DNA from: Paulinella micropora
Lineage: Eukaryota; Cercozoa; Imbricatea; Euglyphida
Direction: 5' to 3'
Assembly: GCA_009731375.1 (NCBI GenBank)
Contig: BJOX01000359.1
Span: 219,491 to 239,989, forward strand
DNA length: 20,499 bases
Numbering within the stretch: the stretch's first letter is position 1; each line of letters opens with the position of its first letter. Below, one piece after another: positions 7,901-15,018 of the stretch. The position numbers and the translations under genes are program-made. The notes below the pieces were generated by a model, which saw nothing but the letters and a program-made list of their open reading frames with translations, was not told the DNA's origin and ran no database searches.

Positions 7901-9248
7901 AAGAACCTGCCACGGACCTACTTCGTCAACGATGGGAACCCGCCCGCCCATCCTCCATGGCGGGGTGCTCAAGAGCTGACGCCTGAGGAGAAGCAAGCGC
8001 AAGACATCGCATTCGCGAGCGCAAGCGCACCGTGGCGCAAGGTTACTCATCTTCTTCGTATCTCTCAGAACAAGGAGACCTTCGCAGCAAGCCACATGGT
8101 CATGAAGGAGNNNNNNNNNNGAGGAGCTCGAGTTGTGGCTACGCGAGCACGGTGTCGCCACCCAGGACAAAGACCGCAAGCAATTTGTCAAGAAGAAGCT
8201 CATTGATCTGGTTTGGGAGCATTCTCAAATATGCTCTTGCGGCCTGGAAGAAGACGACAACAAGGAGATGAAAGATGAAGTCGACGCGCCTTCAGCTGAC
8301 GAGCCAGAGCCAGAGTCAGAGCAGGAGCCAGAGTCTGGTATATTATCTTGTCTTGAGTGCGTTTGTTGATAGCTGTCCTGACTTCACATTGTAGCAGCAG
8401 CTCCCGCGAGAGGCCGTGGAGGACGTCGAGGTCGTCAGGCTGGTATATTATCCTGTCGTGAGTGCTTTTGTTCATAGCTGCCCTGACTGTAGCAGCAGCT
8501 CCCGCGAGGGGCCGTGGAAGACGTGGAGGTCGACGTCGAGGGCGCCGCGTTGCAGGCAGTGCTCGGGGCAGAGGCGGAGCTCGAGCTCGCAAGCGCGCCC
8601 GGAGTGAAGGTGGTGGCAGAAGCCTGCCATCACGCAGACGACGCGAGCCTGCAGCTAAGGAACTACCAAAAGTTCCTAACCCTGACGGTCCGTGGGAATG
8701 TCCCACGTGTCACTTTTTCAACGAACAAGGAGGGGAACGATGCGAGCTTTGTGAGTGGCCCTCGCTCAGCGACGACAGTGAAACCAGCACAGAGTACGAC
8801 GAGGAGATGGAAGTCGACGCAGAGGAGTCAGAGCCAGAGCCAAAGTCAGACCCAGAGCAGGAGCCAGAGCCAGGTATATTAGCCTGTCTTTACTTGAATA
8901 CGTTTGTTCATAGCTGTTATGACTTCACATTGTAGCAGCAGCTCCCGCGAGAGGCCGTGGAGGGCGTGGAGGTCGACGTCGAGGGCGCCGCGTTGCAGGC
9001 AGTGCACGGGGGGCGGCGGTGCTCGCAAGCGCGCCCGGAGTGAAGAGGATGGCAAAAGCCTGCCACCACGCAGACGACACCAGCTTGTGATTGAGGAACT
9101 ACCAGGAGCTCTAAGTGAAGGCGAGTGGGAATGTCCACGTCCCACGTGCCGCTTCATCAACAAGACAGGAGGGGGCGTGTGTGAGATGTGTGAATGCCCC
9201 CCAGTCAGCGACAGTGACGCAAGTTCAGAGGAGAACGAGGATATGTAG
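4060..9248 (+). CDS. Multi-domain transposase-like gene: SET, acidic repeats, DDE/D-like core, SAP, RanBP2 zinc fingers
   Basis: The model has exons 4060-4944, 5012-5083, 5165-5224, 5296-5355, 5411-5518, 5675-6484, 6548-6663, 6719-7514, 7563-8337, 8395-8442, 8493-8873 and 8936-9248, all with GT-AG introns of 48-157 nt and compatible phases. The phases are 0 up to exon 6, then 1, 0, 1, 1, 1, 1. The product is about 1,475 residues. Apparent stops at 6523, 6670 and 7541 all fall inside introns of this model. Two one-base frameshifts remain, at G-runs near 6174-6176 and 9008-9013, and each is cured by one extra G. A 10-N gap at 8111-8120 breaks the frame nominally. The domain set suggests a mobile-element protein or one derived from it: DNA cutting and joining core, SAP and RG-rich DNA/RNA contact, zinc fingers, and a SET-like chromatin module. 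No terminal inverted repeats were found. It could be a live element, a decayed copy or a domesticated host gene. Single-gene structure is inferred from phase continuity. Confidence 0.6.
5012..5518 (+). other. Exons 2-5: tandemly duplicated small acidic exons
   Basis: There are four phase-0 exons of 72, 60, 60 and 108 nt. Exons 3 and 4 are both exactly 20 codons with the pattern DEALV-x-QTAPP-x-EV-x-T-x-C-x-E. Exon 2 ends in the related ETECDE, and exon 5 starts DEESVTAPPA before changing to a helix-like segment. The introns between them begin GTAG and end in CTCAG or CTTAG, and share sequence (for example TTATAATTAGCTTCTTTATTTTGTGTTCT near 5133 and its relative near 5378), so exon plus intron was duplicated as a unit. 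The function may be an acidic linker or a docking array. Confidence 0.7.
5538..5597 (+). repeat. 23-bp tandem repeat in intron 5
   Basis: The unit (GCTTGC)x-TCTTAGTAA, 23 bp, is present twice perfectly (5538-5560, 5561-5583) and then partially. Each full unit contains CTTAG, a potential decoy 3' splice site, ahead of the true acceptor GTCTCAG at 5674. Confidence 0.75.
5675..6663 (+). other. Exons 6-7: N-terminal half of the transposase-like region
   Basis: Exon 6 (5675-6484) and exon 7 (6548-6663) flank a 63-nt intron. The protein has SECCKQWKCY, then VMEARAKSCSISLRELYSWV, then PICKDAWQRIHGIGDRVLAR. This order (Cys pair, arginine helix, C-K-x-A/F-x-x-x-H-G-I-x-x-x-R-L) is what I know from the region before the catalytic core in DUF7869-type and related plant/protist transposase-like proteins. 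The frame breaks after GIGDRVLAR in the G-run 6174-6176, and a single missing base restores MANETKVYL in line. The exon 6 end CGAG|GTACTA skips a TGA at 6523. Confidence 0.55.
6719..7514 (+). other. Exon 8: transposase-like RNase H-fold catalytic core
   Basis: The first putative acidic residue is the Asp in VISSDMKPPVRIP (codon at 6800). The second motif is EYDGAGDNTAWEM (from about 7046), aligning with the D-N-C-G-G-Q-N-K-N block of DUF7869/Zisupton-like cores. The third is GHGHNGDDQDF (about 7151-7183), aligning with G-H-[TS]-x-x-x-x-D-x-x-F. Between them, EGTIDKGVNSN and MLAAIIHWSL fit the strand and helix that precede the second Asp. All three motif positions are retained, so the core could be active. 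The exon ends at CCTG|GTAAGA, a strong donor, which removes the TAA at 7541. Confidence 0.6.
7563..8337 (+). other. Exon 9: linker, SAP-like motif and acidic tail (with gap)
   Basis: After the 48-nt intron (7515-7562) the frame runs through about 180 residues with no recognised domain. It then meets ten Ns and continues with EELELWLREHGV...KKKLIDLVWEH. This is the SAP pattern (leader helix, L-x-x-W-L, G, then K-x-x-L-I-x-x-v) known for DNA or scaffold-attachment binding. It ends in an acidic EPEPESEQEPES tail that is nearly repeated at the end of exon 11. The frame differs across the gap (10 is not a multiple of 3), so the gap length is nominal. Confidence 0.55.
8111..8120. other. Assembly gap (10 N)
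   Basis: Ten Ns interrupt exon 9 just before the SAP-like motif. GAAGGAG on the left and GAGGAG on the right suggest a collapsed purine-rich repeat. Confidence 0.95.
8395..8442 (+). other. Exon 10: short RG-rich exon (truncated cassette)
   Basis: This 48-nt exon is symmetric in phase (1-1), between GTAG and GGTATATTA. It encodes AAAPARGRGGRRGRQ, the same start as exons 11 and 12, but lacks the zinc finger. It is probably a shortened copy from unequal exchange. Because it is phase-symmetric it can be skipped without frame damage. Confidence 0.6.
8493..8873 (+). other. Exon 11: RG-rich basic region plus RanBP2-type zinc finger
   Basis: The exon is 127 codons with phase 1-1. It starts AAAPARGRGRRGGRRRGRR (AT-hook or RGG-like), continues through basic clusters, and then has WECPTCHFFNEQGGERCELC. 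This fits the RanBP2/zf-RanBP signature W-x-C-x2-C-x3-N-x6-C-x2-C exactly. It closes with a repeated Glu-Pro acidic tail. RanBP2 fingers bind single-stranded RNA (ZRANB2-type) or ubiquitin (NZF). The key TF/ΦM pair of NZF fingers is not evident, so nucleic-acid binding is the more likely guess. Confidence 0.75.
8936..9248 (+). other. Exon 12: second RG-rich/RanBP2 zinc finger, with frameshift and stop
   Basis: This is a duplicate of exon 11, beginning with the same CAGCAGCTCCCGCGAG. A one-base deficit in the six-G run 9008-9013 shifts frame relative to exon 11. After it the homologous ARKRARSE and then WECPRPTC-x3-N-x6-CEMC follow, a finger with a wider first Cys spacing (C-x4-C). The frame ends ENEDM-stop at 9246-9248, directly followed by GTAAGT, so a 3'-UTR intron (9249-9338, acceptor TTTTTGCAG) is likely. 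Confidence 0.65.
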
Positions 9249-9929
9249 GTAAGTGTGCATTTTCCTTGCAATGTTTGTAAGCAGGTAATTGCTTCTCCTG
9301 ATAATAACTCGTACTAGTTTGTAATTTATTTTTGCAGGTGCCGGTGAAGATCGCCGTCGCGCATGTCACCAAAGATTTAGACTTGATCTGACTAAGTTAA
9401 AGTAGGATTTCATTACCACGCTTCATGTGAACGAAATATGTATTTAAGTAGCTTTAGTAAGTATTAGCAGATAGATGTAAACTGAACGTGCGCTTGCGCC
9501 GCAATATGCGTGGCTGTTTGATGCTGTTTCGGACTTCGGTCAGAGGCGCCGTGTCTTAGTGTCATTCCAAGCAGTGTTTTGTGAGTTTTTGTCCATGTCA
9601 GAACTCATCTTAGGAAGTCCTCAAATATTAGTAATTATTGCGTAAAACAGTGAGAGTAATACATGCTGCACTGTTTGCGTGTGTTTCAGTTGAAATTCAG
9701 CACATTTGACACCAAATGACTTGAAAAAAGCAGCTTTTTATACTGTTCCGGACCCTTACCGACCCATGAAAAAGATTGAAGTAAAAGTGAAGTAAAATAA
9801 ATAAAAATATGTTTTAATATCATTTTTAAATGATTTTCTAGCTTCTCCGTGATTTCTGAGCATGTTTCGCAAGTCTTAGAAAAACCAGTCCAAACCTTGA
9901 AAAATTTGGGAAAAATGTACATACTACAG
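9249..9929. other. 3'-flank of the transposase-like gene; no further gene seen
   Basis: This stretch holds the likely 3'-UTR intron (9249-9338) and then AT-rich sequence. AATAAA-type signals occur around 9798-9804. The translation frames here are short. The GC content rises sharply at about 9930. Confidence 0.4.
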
Positions 9930-10969
9930 TTGGGCGAATCCCAAGTTGTAGGAGCATGTTGCCGAACTTGAGATCAGTGCCCAACCAGACCTTCCTGTTC
10001 GTGCCCCCGAGCAAAGCAGCATACCTTTCCAAGACAGCGTAAACGGCGATCAACACCTGTCGAAGCTCCCCAGCTTGTTTCTGGGGCCCTGCCAGCCAGC
10101 GTCCCACGTCTTCGCCTTGTTGGATAATCTGCCGCACCAGACAAAAATATTCGTTCTCCCCGTGGTCCGCGTCGTCGTCTGTGCTAGAGTGCTCGCCGCC
10201 TGACCCTGCCTCGGGCATTCGTAGGAGACCGGGCTCTACAGGGTAAATTGTACCGCAGGGGAGGTTTTGAGCCCTGCGAAGCGTCCACCGGATTTGACGC
10301 AGCTCGTCCTCATACGCCCGGACGTCTGCGAGCACGGGGGTGTCGTACAGGATGTAAGGCACGCCAATTTCCTTCTCCGCGAGTAACTGGGCCCATACTT
10401 TGTGCTAGCTTCGCCTGTGTGAGGTAGCGGTAGCCCACCCGCAGCACATAGCCCTCCGCAATGGGAATGACCAGGTTGTGAGAGCCTGCCCGTAACCACC
10501 ACGCTGGTGCCTCCCGGACTTGGCATTTGGCCGCTGTACATTTAGCTTGAAAGTGCTGTATTTCCTTCTTGGTCAGCATTGTTAACAGCGCCCGCAGCGG
10601 TGTGTTTCCTCCCCTCGGAACTCTATCCTGCAGCCACCTTAGGACCACCTGCTCCTGGGGCGTGCATGGCCAGCGTAGGACCACCCGTCTCGGCTCGCCA
10701 GGTAGGACCACCCGTCCCTCTAGCTGGCCTTGACTGCTCCGACCAGCAACAGCCTCAATCCCCAGCCCTGTGAGCCAGCTCAGTAGGTGCGGCTGCAGAT
10801 TCTTGGCCCAGTCGGGCTCAATCTCACGCCCGGGGGCTGATGGTGGGGGCCCGCCCGCCTCGGGCGCGGCCTTACTCCTAGGCGCTCGGGGAGGTTTATG
10901 TACCACCACCGTGTTCCTGGTGGAGGCGCGCTCGGACATAGTCATACCTCGGGCAGCCGGACCTTGCAT
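9930..10969 (-). pseudogene. Divergent kinase-like gene, frameshifted and truncated
   Basis: Translation starts at the ATG at 10969 (or 10945/10939, MTMSERAS). The N-terminal half is Pro/Ala/Arg-rich and then gives SHNLVIPIAEGYVLRVGYRYL, which is reminiscent of a kinase-fold VxxLR strand. A frame change near 10395-10405 (one extra or two missing bases) leads into VWAQLLAEKEIGVPYILYD. Near the end lies WLGTDLKFGNMLLQLG, the D-L-K-x-x-N-x-L-L catalytic-loop pattern of protein kinases, with HRD replaced by GTD. The metal-binding DFG segment is missing because the frame leaves GC-rich DNA at about 9930. It could instead be an aminoglycoside- or inositol-kinase relative. The gene is probably non-functional as assembled. 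Confidence 0.4.
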
Positions 10970-11852
10970 AGTCGGTAGTTAGCTAGTACAATTAACTCAC
11001 GCCGGCCGGGGTCGGGGGGCGCCTTGGCGTTTACTAGTACTTGTTACCCCCCGAGAGGCCCCCTGCACTGCGTCCCCCCCCCCTCCCCCCCGCNNNNNNN
11101 NNNNNNNNNNNNNNNNNNNNNNNNNNNNNNNNNNNNNNNNNNNNNNNNNNNNNNNNNNNNNNNNNNNNNNNNNNNNNNNNNNNNNNNNNNNNNNNNNNNN
11201 NNNNNNNNNNNNNNNNNNNNNNNNNNNNNNNNNNNNNNNNNNNNNNNNNNNNNNNNNNNNNNNNNNNNNNNNNNNNNNNNNNNNNNNNNNNNNNNNNNNN
11301 NNNNNNNNNNNNNNNNNNNNNNNNNNNNNNNNNNNNNNNNNNNNNNNNNNNNNNNNNNNNNNNNNNNNNNNNNNNNNNNNNNNNNNNNNNNNNNNNNNNN
11401 NNNNNNNNNNNNNNNNNNNNNNNNNNNCCCCCCCCCCCCCCCCCCCTCCTACCCCCCCTCGGACGCTGTGGCCCCCCGCCCGCTGTTGCCGCGAGAGGCC
11501 GAGGGGTGAGGGGGCGCATTTGCCGTAGCTTGGGCTACACTGCACCGTGCCCTCGTGCCACGGCCGGGAGCTTATCGGCACACCGGCTGGACTGGACCAA
11601 CCATCCCTTTTTTGTTTTACTGTGACGGCAAAAGAGAGAGAGGCGCGGTCCTGGGGAGCACACGTCGAGCGAGGCCGGGCCCGGTTCTGGTCTTGCTGTT
11701 CGGCGCGACGCTGCGGGGGCGCGGAGAGGAGGGGGAGGGTCGTCAGAACTGATGGCCCGGCACAGGCACGGGCGTCCTGGGCCGGTGAGCAGGCGTGCCA
11801 GCAGCAGCCCGACGCCGCCTGCCCGGACATCGGCTCATCCGCAGGGCCCCAG
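10970..11852. other. GC-rich intergenic region with a 334-N gap
   Basis: The region contains the gap 11094-11427, flanked by C-runs (including 19 Cs at 11428-11446), and GC-rich sequence without a convincing gene. Open frames through the gap are artefacts. Confidence 0.6.
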
Positions 11853-12551
11853 CTACACGTAGCTCGTGATACGCTGGAGGCCTACCACCGGCGCGGCGTC
11901 GTCCTTGTAGCCCGCCTCGTCCCGCCCGCCGGCCTCCGGCGCCGGGTCCACGTCGCGAGCAGCCACATAGACGGGCGGCAGCGGCCGCCCGACGGGCCGG
12001 GCCGCGGCTAGCAGGGCGGCCAGGCACCACCCCTGCAGGCACGCCGAGACCAGGCCCCAGGCTACCCGGCCCCGCCCAGCAGTATAGTAAGCACACCACC
12101 ACAAGGCCCAGCCCGCCCACCAGCACAGGGCGGCCGCGCGGCCGTGCGCCAGGCGCTGGGCGTAGAGCAGCCCGGCCAGCAGGGCCGTCAGGGTTCCCAG
12201 CAGGGCGGGGGTCGCGGCGGGGGGGCCTCCGTCCAGGAGGGGCACGCACAGGACCCCCGTGCCGGCCAGCAGCCAGCCGACCGCCGCCCCGCCGCTGCTC
12301 CCCACCGTCAGGCACGCCCAGCCCAGGCAGTCCAGCGCCCACGTCCAGCGAGGTTCGAGCGCCCAGGGCACCCCTGGACACTCACTACGCGCCGGGTCCT
12401 CATCCAGCGCCAGGGTGCGGACCCAGGCCGACCCCGTCAGCACCAGCAGGATGGCGCCGCGCCACCCGGCCTGGGGGCCGCGGCACAGCAACGCCAGCAG
12501 GCTGCCCGCCAGGAGCCCCGCCGCCTGGCTGGGCCAGAAGCTGACGTACAT
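11853..12551 (-). CDS. Seven-helix integral membrane protein of unknown family
   Basis: The frame encodes 232 residues from the ATG at 12551 (MYVSFWPSQ); the open frame extends further upstream to the gap, so the start is tentative. I count about seven hydrophobic segments. They begin near residues 8, 29, 66, 87, 111, 136 and 160, with a charged, acidic loop (DEDPARSE) before segment 3 and a hydrophilic C-terminal tail with the protein's only Lys (YKDD). Tryptophans are concentrated in segment 6 (WAGWALWW). The overall shape recalls microbial rhodopsins, but no Lys is present in segment 7 (VSACLQGW), so retinal binding as in known opsins is not supported. The function is unknown. Confidence 0.45.
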   Translation of the reverse strand: MYVSFWPSQAAGLLAGSLLALLCRGPQAGWRGAILLVLTGSAWVRTLALDEDPARSECPGVPWALEPRWTWALDCLGWACLTVGSSGGAAVGWLLAGTGVLCVPLLDGGPPAATPALLGTLTALLAGLLYAQRLAHGRAAALCWWAGWALWWCAYYTAGRGRVAWGLVSACLQGWCLAALLAAARPVGRPLPPVYVAARDVDPAPEAGGRDEAGYKDDAAPVVGLQRITSYV

Positions 12552-12653
12552 ACAACAGGCAAGTGAGAGTGAGAGTATGGCCCCGGGGGGGGGGCGGGCT
12601 CCACCCGTTGGCCCCCGCAGGCAGGGGGGGGGGGGGGGGGGGGNNNNNNNNNN
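12552..12653. other. 20-G run and 10-N gap
   Basis: A run of 20 G (12624-12643) directly abuts ten Ns. The sequence on the other side is a retroelement fragment of quite different composition, so this join is a possible misassembly. Confidence 0.8.
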
Positions 12654-13400
12654 GCCTGACGCGTCAATGCTGATGGACAAGGATCCGGAGGATGAGCGAT
12701 TGGATCTCAGAGGGATCGACGGACCTACAAAGGCAAAGGTGATGGGAAAGATGAGGTTCGTCGGGATGACGGGGGAGGGAATGCCTCAAGAGGTGACCAT
12801 GGGGGAGACCTACTGCCTCGAAACGTTGGACCGTGTGCTCTTCTCGGCTGGACCACTGCAAAAGCAAGGATATGGAATTGTGATGCAAGGTGGCGGTTTC
12901 TTCGTTACCAGAAAGAAAATTAACGCGCGACCCAGCGAGAAGATATTGGTAGGAGACTTTGATCCGGAGGCCTGTCAATACAGGTTCAAAACTGTGCAGA
13001 CAGCAAGTGAGAAAGGGGAAGGCAAGTCACCTTTTCCATACTACCAGTCTGCGTTCTGGACTGCTTCAATGAACCCTGCGACGAGGGTGGAAGTGAGAAG
13101 ATTGCATGATGTATTTCATTTTGGAGCAACGATGGAAGACAGTTCATAAAGATGAACAACATTACCTTAAAAGGGAAGGGATCAGTGGAGGATCATGCCT
13201 GCACCTCGTGTCAGACAGACAACGAAAATGAGAAAGCATTCGAACTACGTGGGAGCATCTCTAACGATCTGCAAAAAAGCAGGGGAAGACTGGAGTGGGG
13301 ACGGGACAGGAAGGATCATGTTTCCTATGTATGGGGAGACTCCTTACTGTAATATATTTGTGGACAATGTCTGGGCTGCTACGCAACTACTGGTGTAAAA
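12654..13400 (+). pseudogene. Ty1/copia-like pol fragment (protease to start of integrase), decayed
   Basis: Open from the gap to the TAA at 13147-13149, the frame reads DASMLMDKD, GIDGPTKAK, GKMRFVGMTGEG, YCLETLDRVLFSAGPLQKQG and GGGFFVTRKK. This is the order seen after the DSGAS protease site in copia proteins (l-x-x-V-L-y-x-P-x-L-x-x-N-L-L-S then G-y-x-v). The active-site segment itself would fall in the N gap. After a stop, two other frames give DHACTSCQ (like the C-x-x-C of the pre-integrase domain) and then GETPYCNIFVDNVW (like the integrase start, Y-x-x-x-F-V-D). Stops and frame changes mark it as dead. No LTRs were identified. Confidence 0.5.
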
Positions 13401-14735
13401 CAAGGGATCAGAAGGCTACATTGGAGCAGGTGAAACAACTGCAGGTGTGGTCGGAGACCCGAGGATGATGAGGCCCCGGACCGTATGTTGGACACGGAGA
13501 TAGTCAAGTACCTTGCATCCGGTCCGTAGTCCGCACATGCAGCCACGTTCACGAGGCCGGTGGGAGAGAAGCAAGCCGACGAGTTAGGATACTGGGATTA
13601 GACATTGAGAGGGAAAGATTTCGAACCAGAGGAGGCAGTGAACGGATTGTTAGAGAAGTTAGAGGTGCACAAATGAATTCACATATTATGTTGAGTAATC
13701 CTGCCTAAGGGCTTTTGCAGAGAAGTACGGTATATACAAAAAAAAAAAACTAGGAAAACATAGGTCGAAAATTAGTTTGTCAAAATTCAGAACATACTCT
13801 GGAACACAGCAATACCTTTAATACACTGAAAAACTAAACCTCCTGCTACCTATTCCCAATAAAAACATTGAATTCTGTGCAAACAGCACTTCAAAATCTT
13901 GAATATTGAATGCCATCGGTTTACCTGGTTTGAAGTTGATGGGGGCTCTAACGACCACTAGAACTTACATAATTATGTATTAATATTTTGTAAGTCTTGA
14001 CTAGCCCCCTGTGAGGAAATTACCAACCTGTATTCAAATGAATACACACACGGCTGTCATTGATCTCAAAATACTTCAGAGAACAGGGTAGGTACCAAAA
14101 GACGCTGGGATGGTCAATTCCAGTTTATTTAGTACACTCTCTTGACAGACTACTTGTCCCTTTCGAAACAATGCAAATTCTGAGAACTAACGAGAATATT
14201 TCAAGTGCTATCACGAGTTGTGTAGCGGTTGGAGCTCAAGTCAGTCTGGGAAAAAATAAAGTTAAATGCCACTTTACCTGGTGTGTTGCCTATTTTACCT
14301 ATCAATAATTATGACTGTGGACCGGAAAAAACTGTCTAAGGAAACAAAGTTGGGATATGGGGGAAAAAGGCAATAGTCAACATTTTCTAAAAAGTTAACA
14401 GGTAAAGGGAAATAATTGATATGTTAACGGCAGTTGAAAACGTAACAACTACAAGTTATGACAGTTGATAAATAAATGGAAAAATGAAGTAACGGAACTA
14501 AAAATAGAAGTGTAAACTTGAAGTAAAAACTTAAAGAAAATTTAACACAATATTAATGCTTCGGTCCGGTACGGTATTCATTCCGATAATTTACGCAAGC
14601 ACTGTTTTGACTAGTTTAATAGAATACTTGCCACTCAGCCTGAGTCGTAGAGCTGAGTGGACTCTCAGCAGAAGAGATAAAATGGAAGAGGTATCAAGAG
14701 ACTCTGATTCAAAAACTTGAGAGAAAACATGAGGT
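13401..14735. other. Non-coding AT-rich stretch
   Basis: No convincing gene is present; the short open frames have no domain-like pattern. The first 280 bp may be further decayed retroelement. An A-run lies at 13739-13750, and a perfect 9-bp hairpin lies at 14631-14660. Confidence 0.4.
14631..14660. repeat. Perfect 9-bp inverted repeat (hairpin)
   Basis: CCACTCAGC (14631-14639) pairs with GCTGAGTGG (14652-14660) around a 12-nt loop. It has no T-run, so it is not an obvious Pol III terminator. Confidence 0.6.
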
Positions 14736-14739
14736 GTAA

Positions 14740-14758
14740 ATATATATATATATATATC

Positions 14759-14791
<33 letters not shown>

Positions 14792-14808
14792 TAAAAAAAA
14801 AAAAAAAA
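14740..14808. repeat. (TA)n microsatellite followed by poly-A
   Basis: Two TA blocks, separated by CTTATT, pass into TT and 15-17 As. It is self-complementary and would extrude a cruciform. The A-run directly abuts the left arm of the inverted-repeat unit at 14810. Confidence 0.9.
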
Positions 14809-14809
14809 C

Positions 14810-15018
14810 ACTGAGTCACAATTTAACTTACTGAGGTTTATTGGACAAATTAATTAGATCCTAGTCCACTACAGCATAACCCTGTAGTCACGGTAGCTTC
14901 ACTCTCCTGTATTACCATATTTTTTGGTACTGGTGGCGAATTGCCTTTATGTTCATATATTACCAATTTGGTGAGGTGGTTTCCTTTTTGGTTCTTTTGA
15001 ATCTCAGTGTGACTCAGT
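14810..15018. mobile_element. Possible short inverted-repeat (MITE-like) unit
   Basis: ACTGAGTCACA at 14810-14820 is matched perfectly inverted by TGTGACTCAGT at 15008-15018, enclosing 187 bp with no coding frame. No clear target-site duplication is visible, so this may be chance or a non-autonomous DNA transposon relic. Confidence 0.3.

Larger units (their letters stand above)
8338..8935 (+). repeat. Tandem exon-intron cassette duplication
   Basis: Introns 8338-8394, 8443-8492 and 8874-8935 are copies of one another. All start GTATATTA, contain TTTGTT(G/C)ATAGCTG and end in GACT...TGTAG, and all are followed by GCAGCTCCCGCGAG. The whole cassette of intron, RG region, finger and acidic tail has been copied about three times. 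Confidence 0.85.
9930..12643. other. GC-rich block, compositionally foreign to both flanks
   Basis: From about 9930 to the gap at 12644 the DNA is strongly GC-rich with C- and G-homopolymers, while the flanks are balanced to AT-rich. Its two gene-like frames are both on the minus strand and both use GC-ending codons. The left edge has no gap and cuts a kinase-like frame short. The block may be inserted, transferred or viral-derived DNA, or a different contig joined by the assembler. Confidence 0.6.

Noticed and set aside
10997-11830. Frames running through the 334-N gap
   Set aside because: Continuity over Ns is an artefact, and the flanking parts are C/G homopolymer translation.
11743-12381. 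Minus-strand Gly/Arg/Pro-rich frame
   Set aside because: A GC-rich shadow in another frame of the seven-helix membrane protein.
11853-12551. Annotation as a microbial rhodopsin
   Set aside because: No lysine in the last helix and no convincing R-Y-x-D-W motif in helix 3. It is kept only as a hypothesis in the findings.
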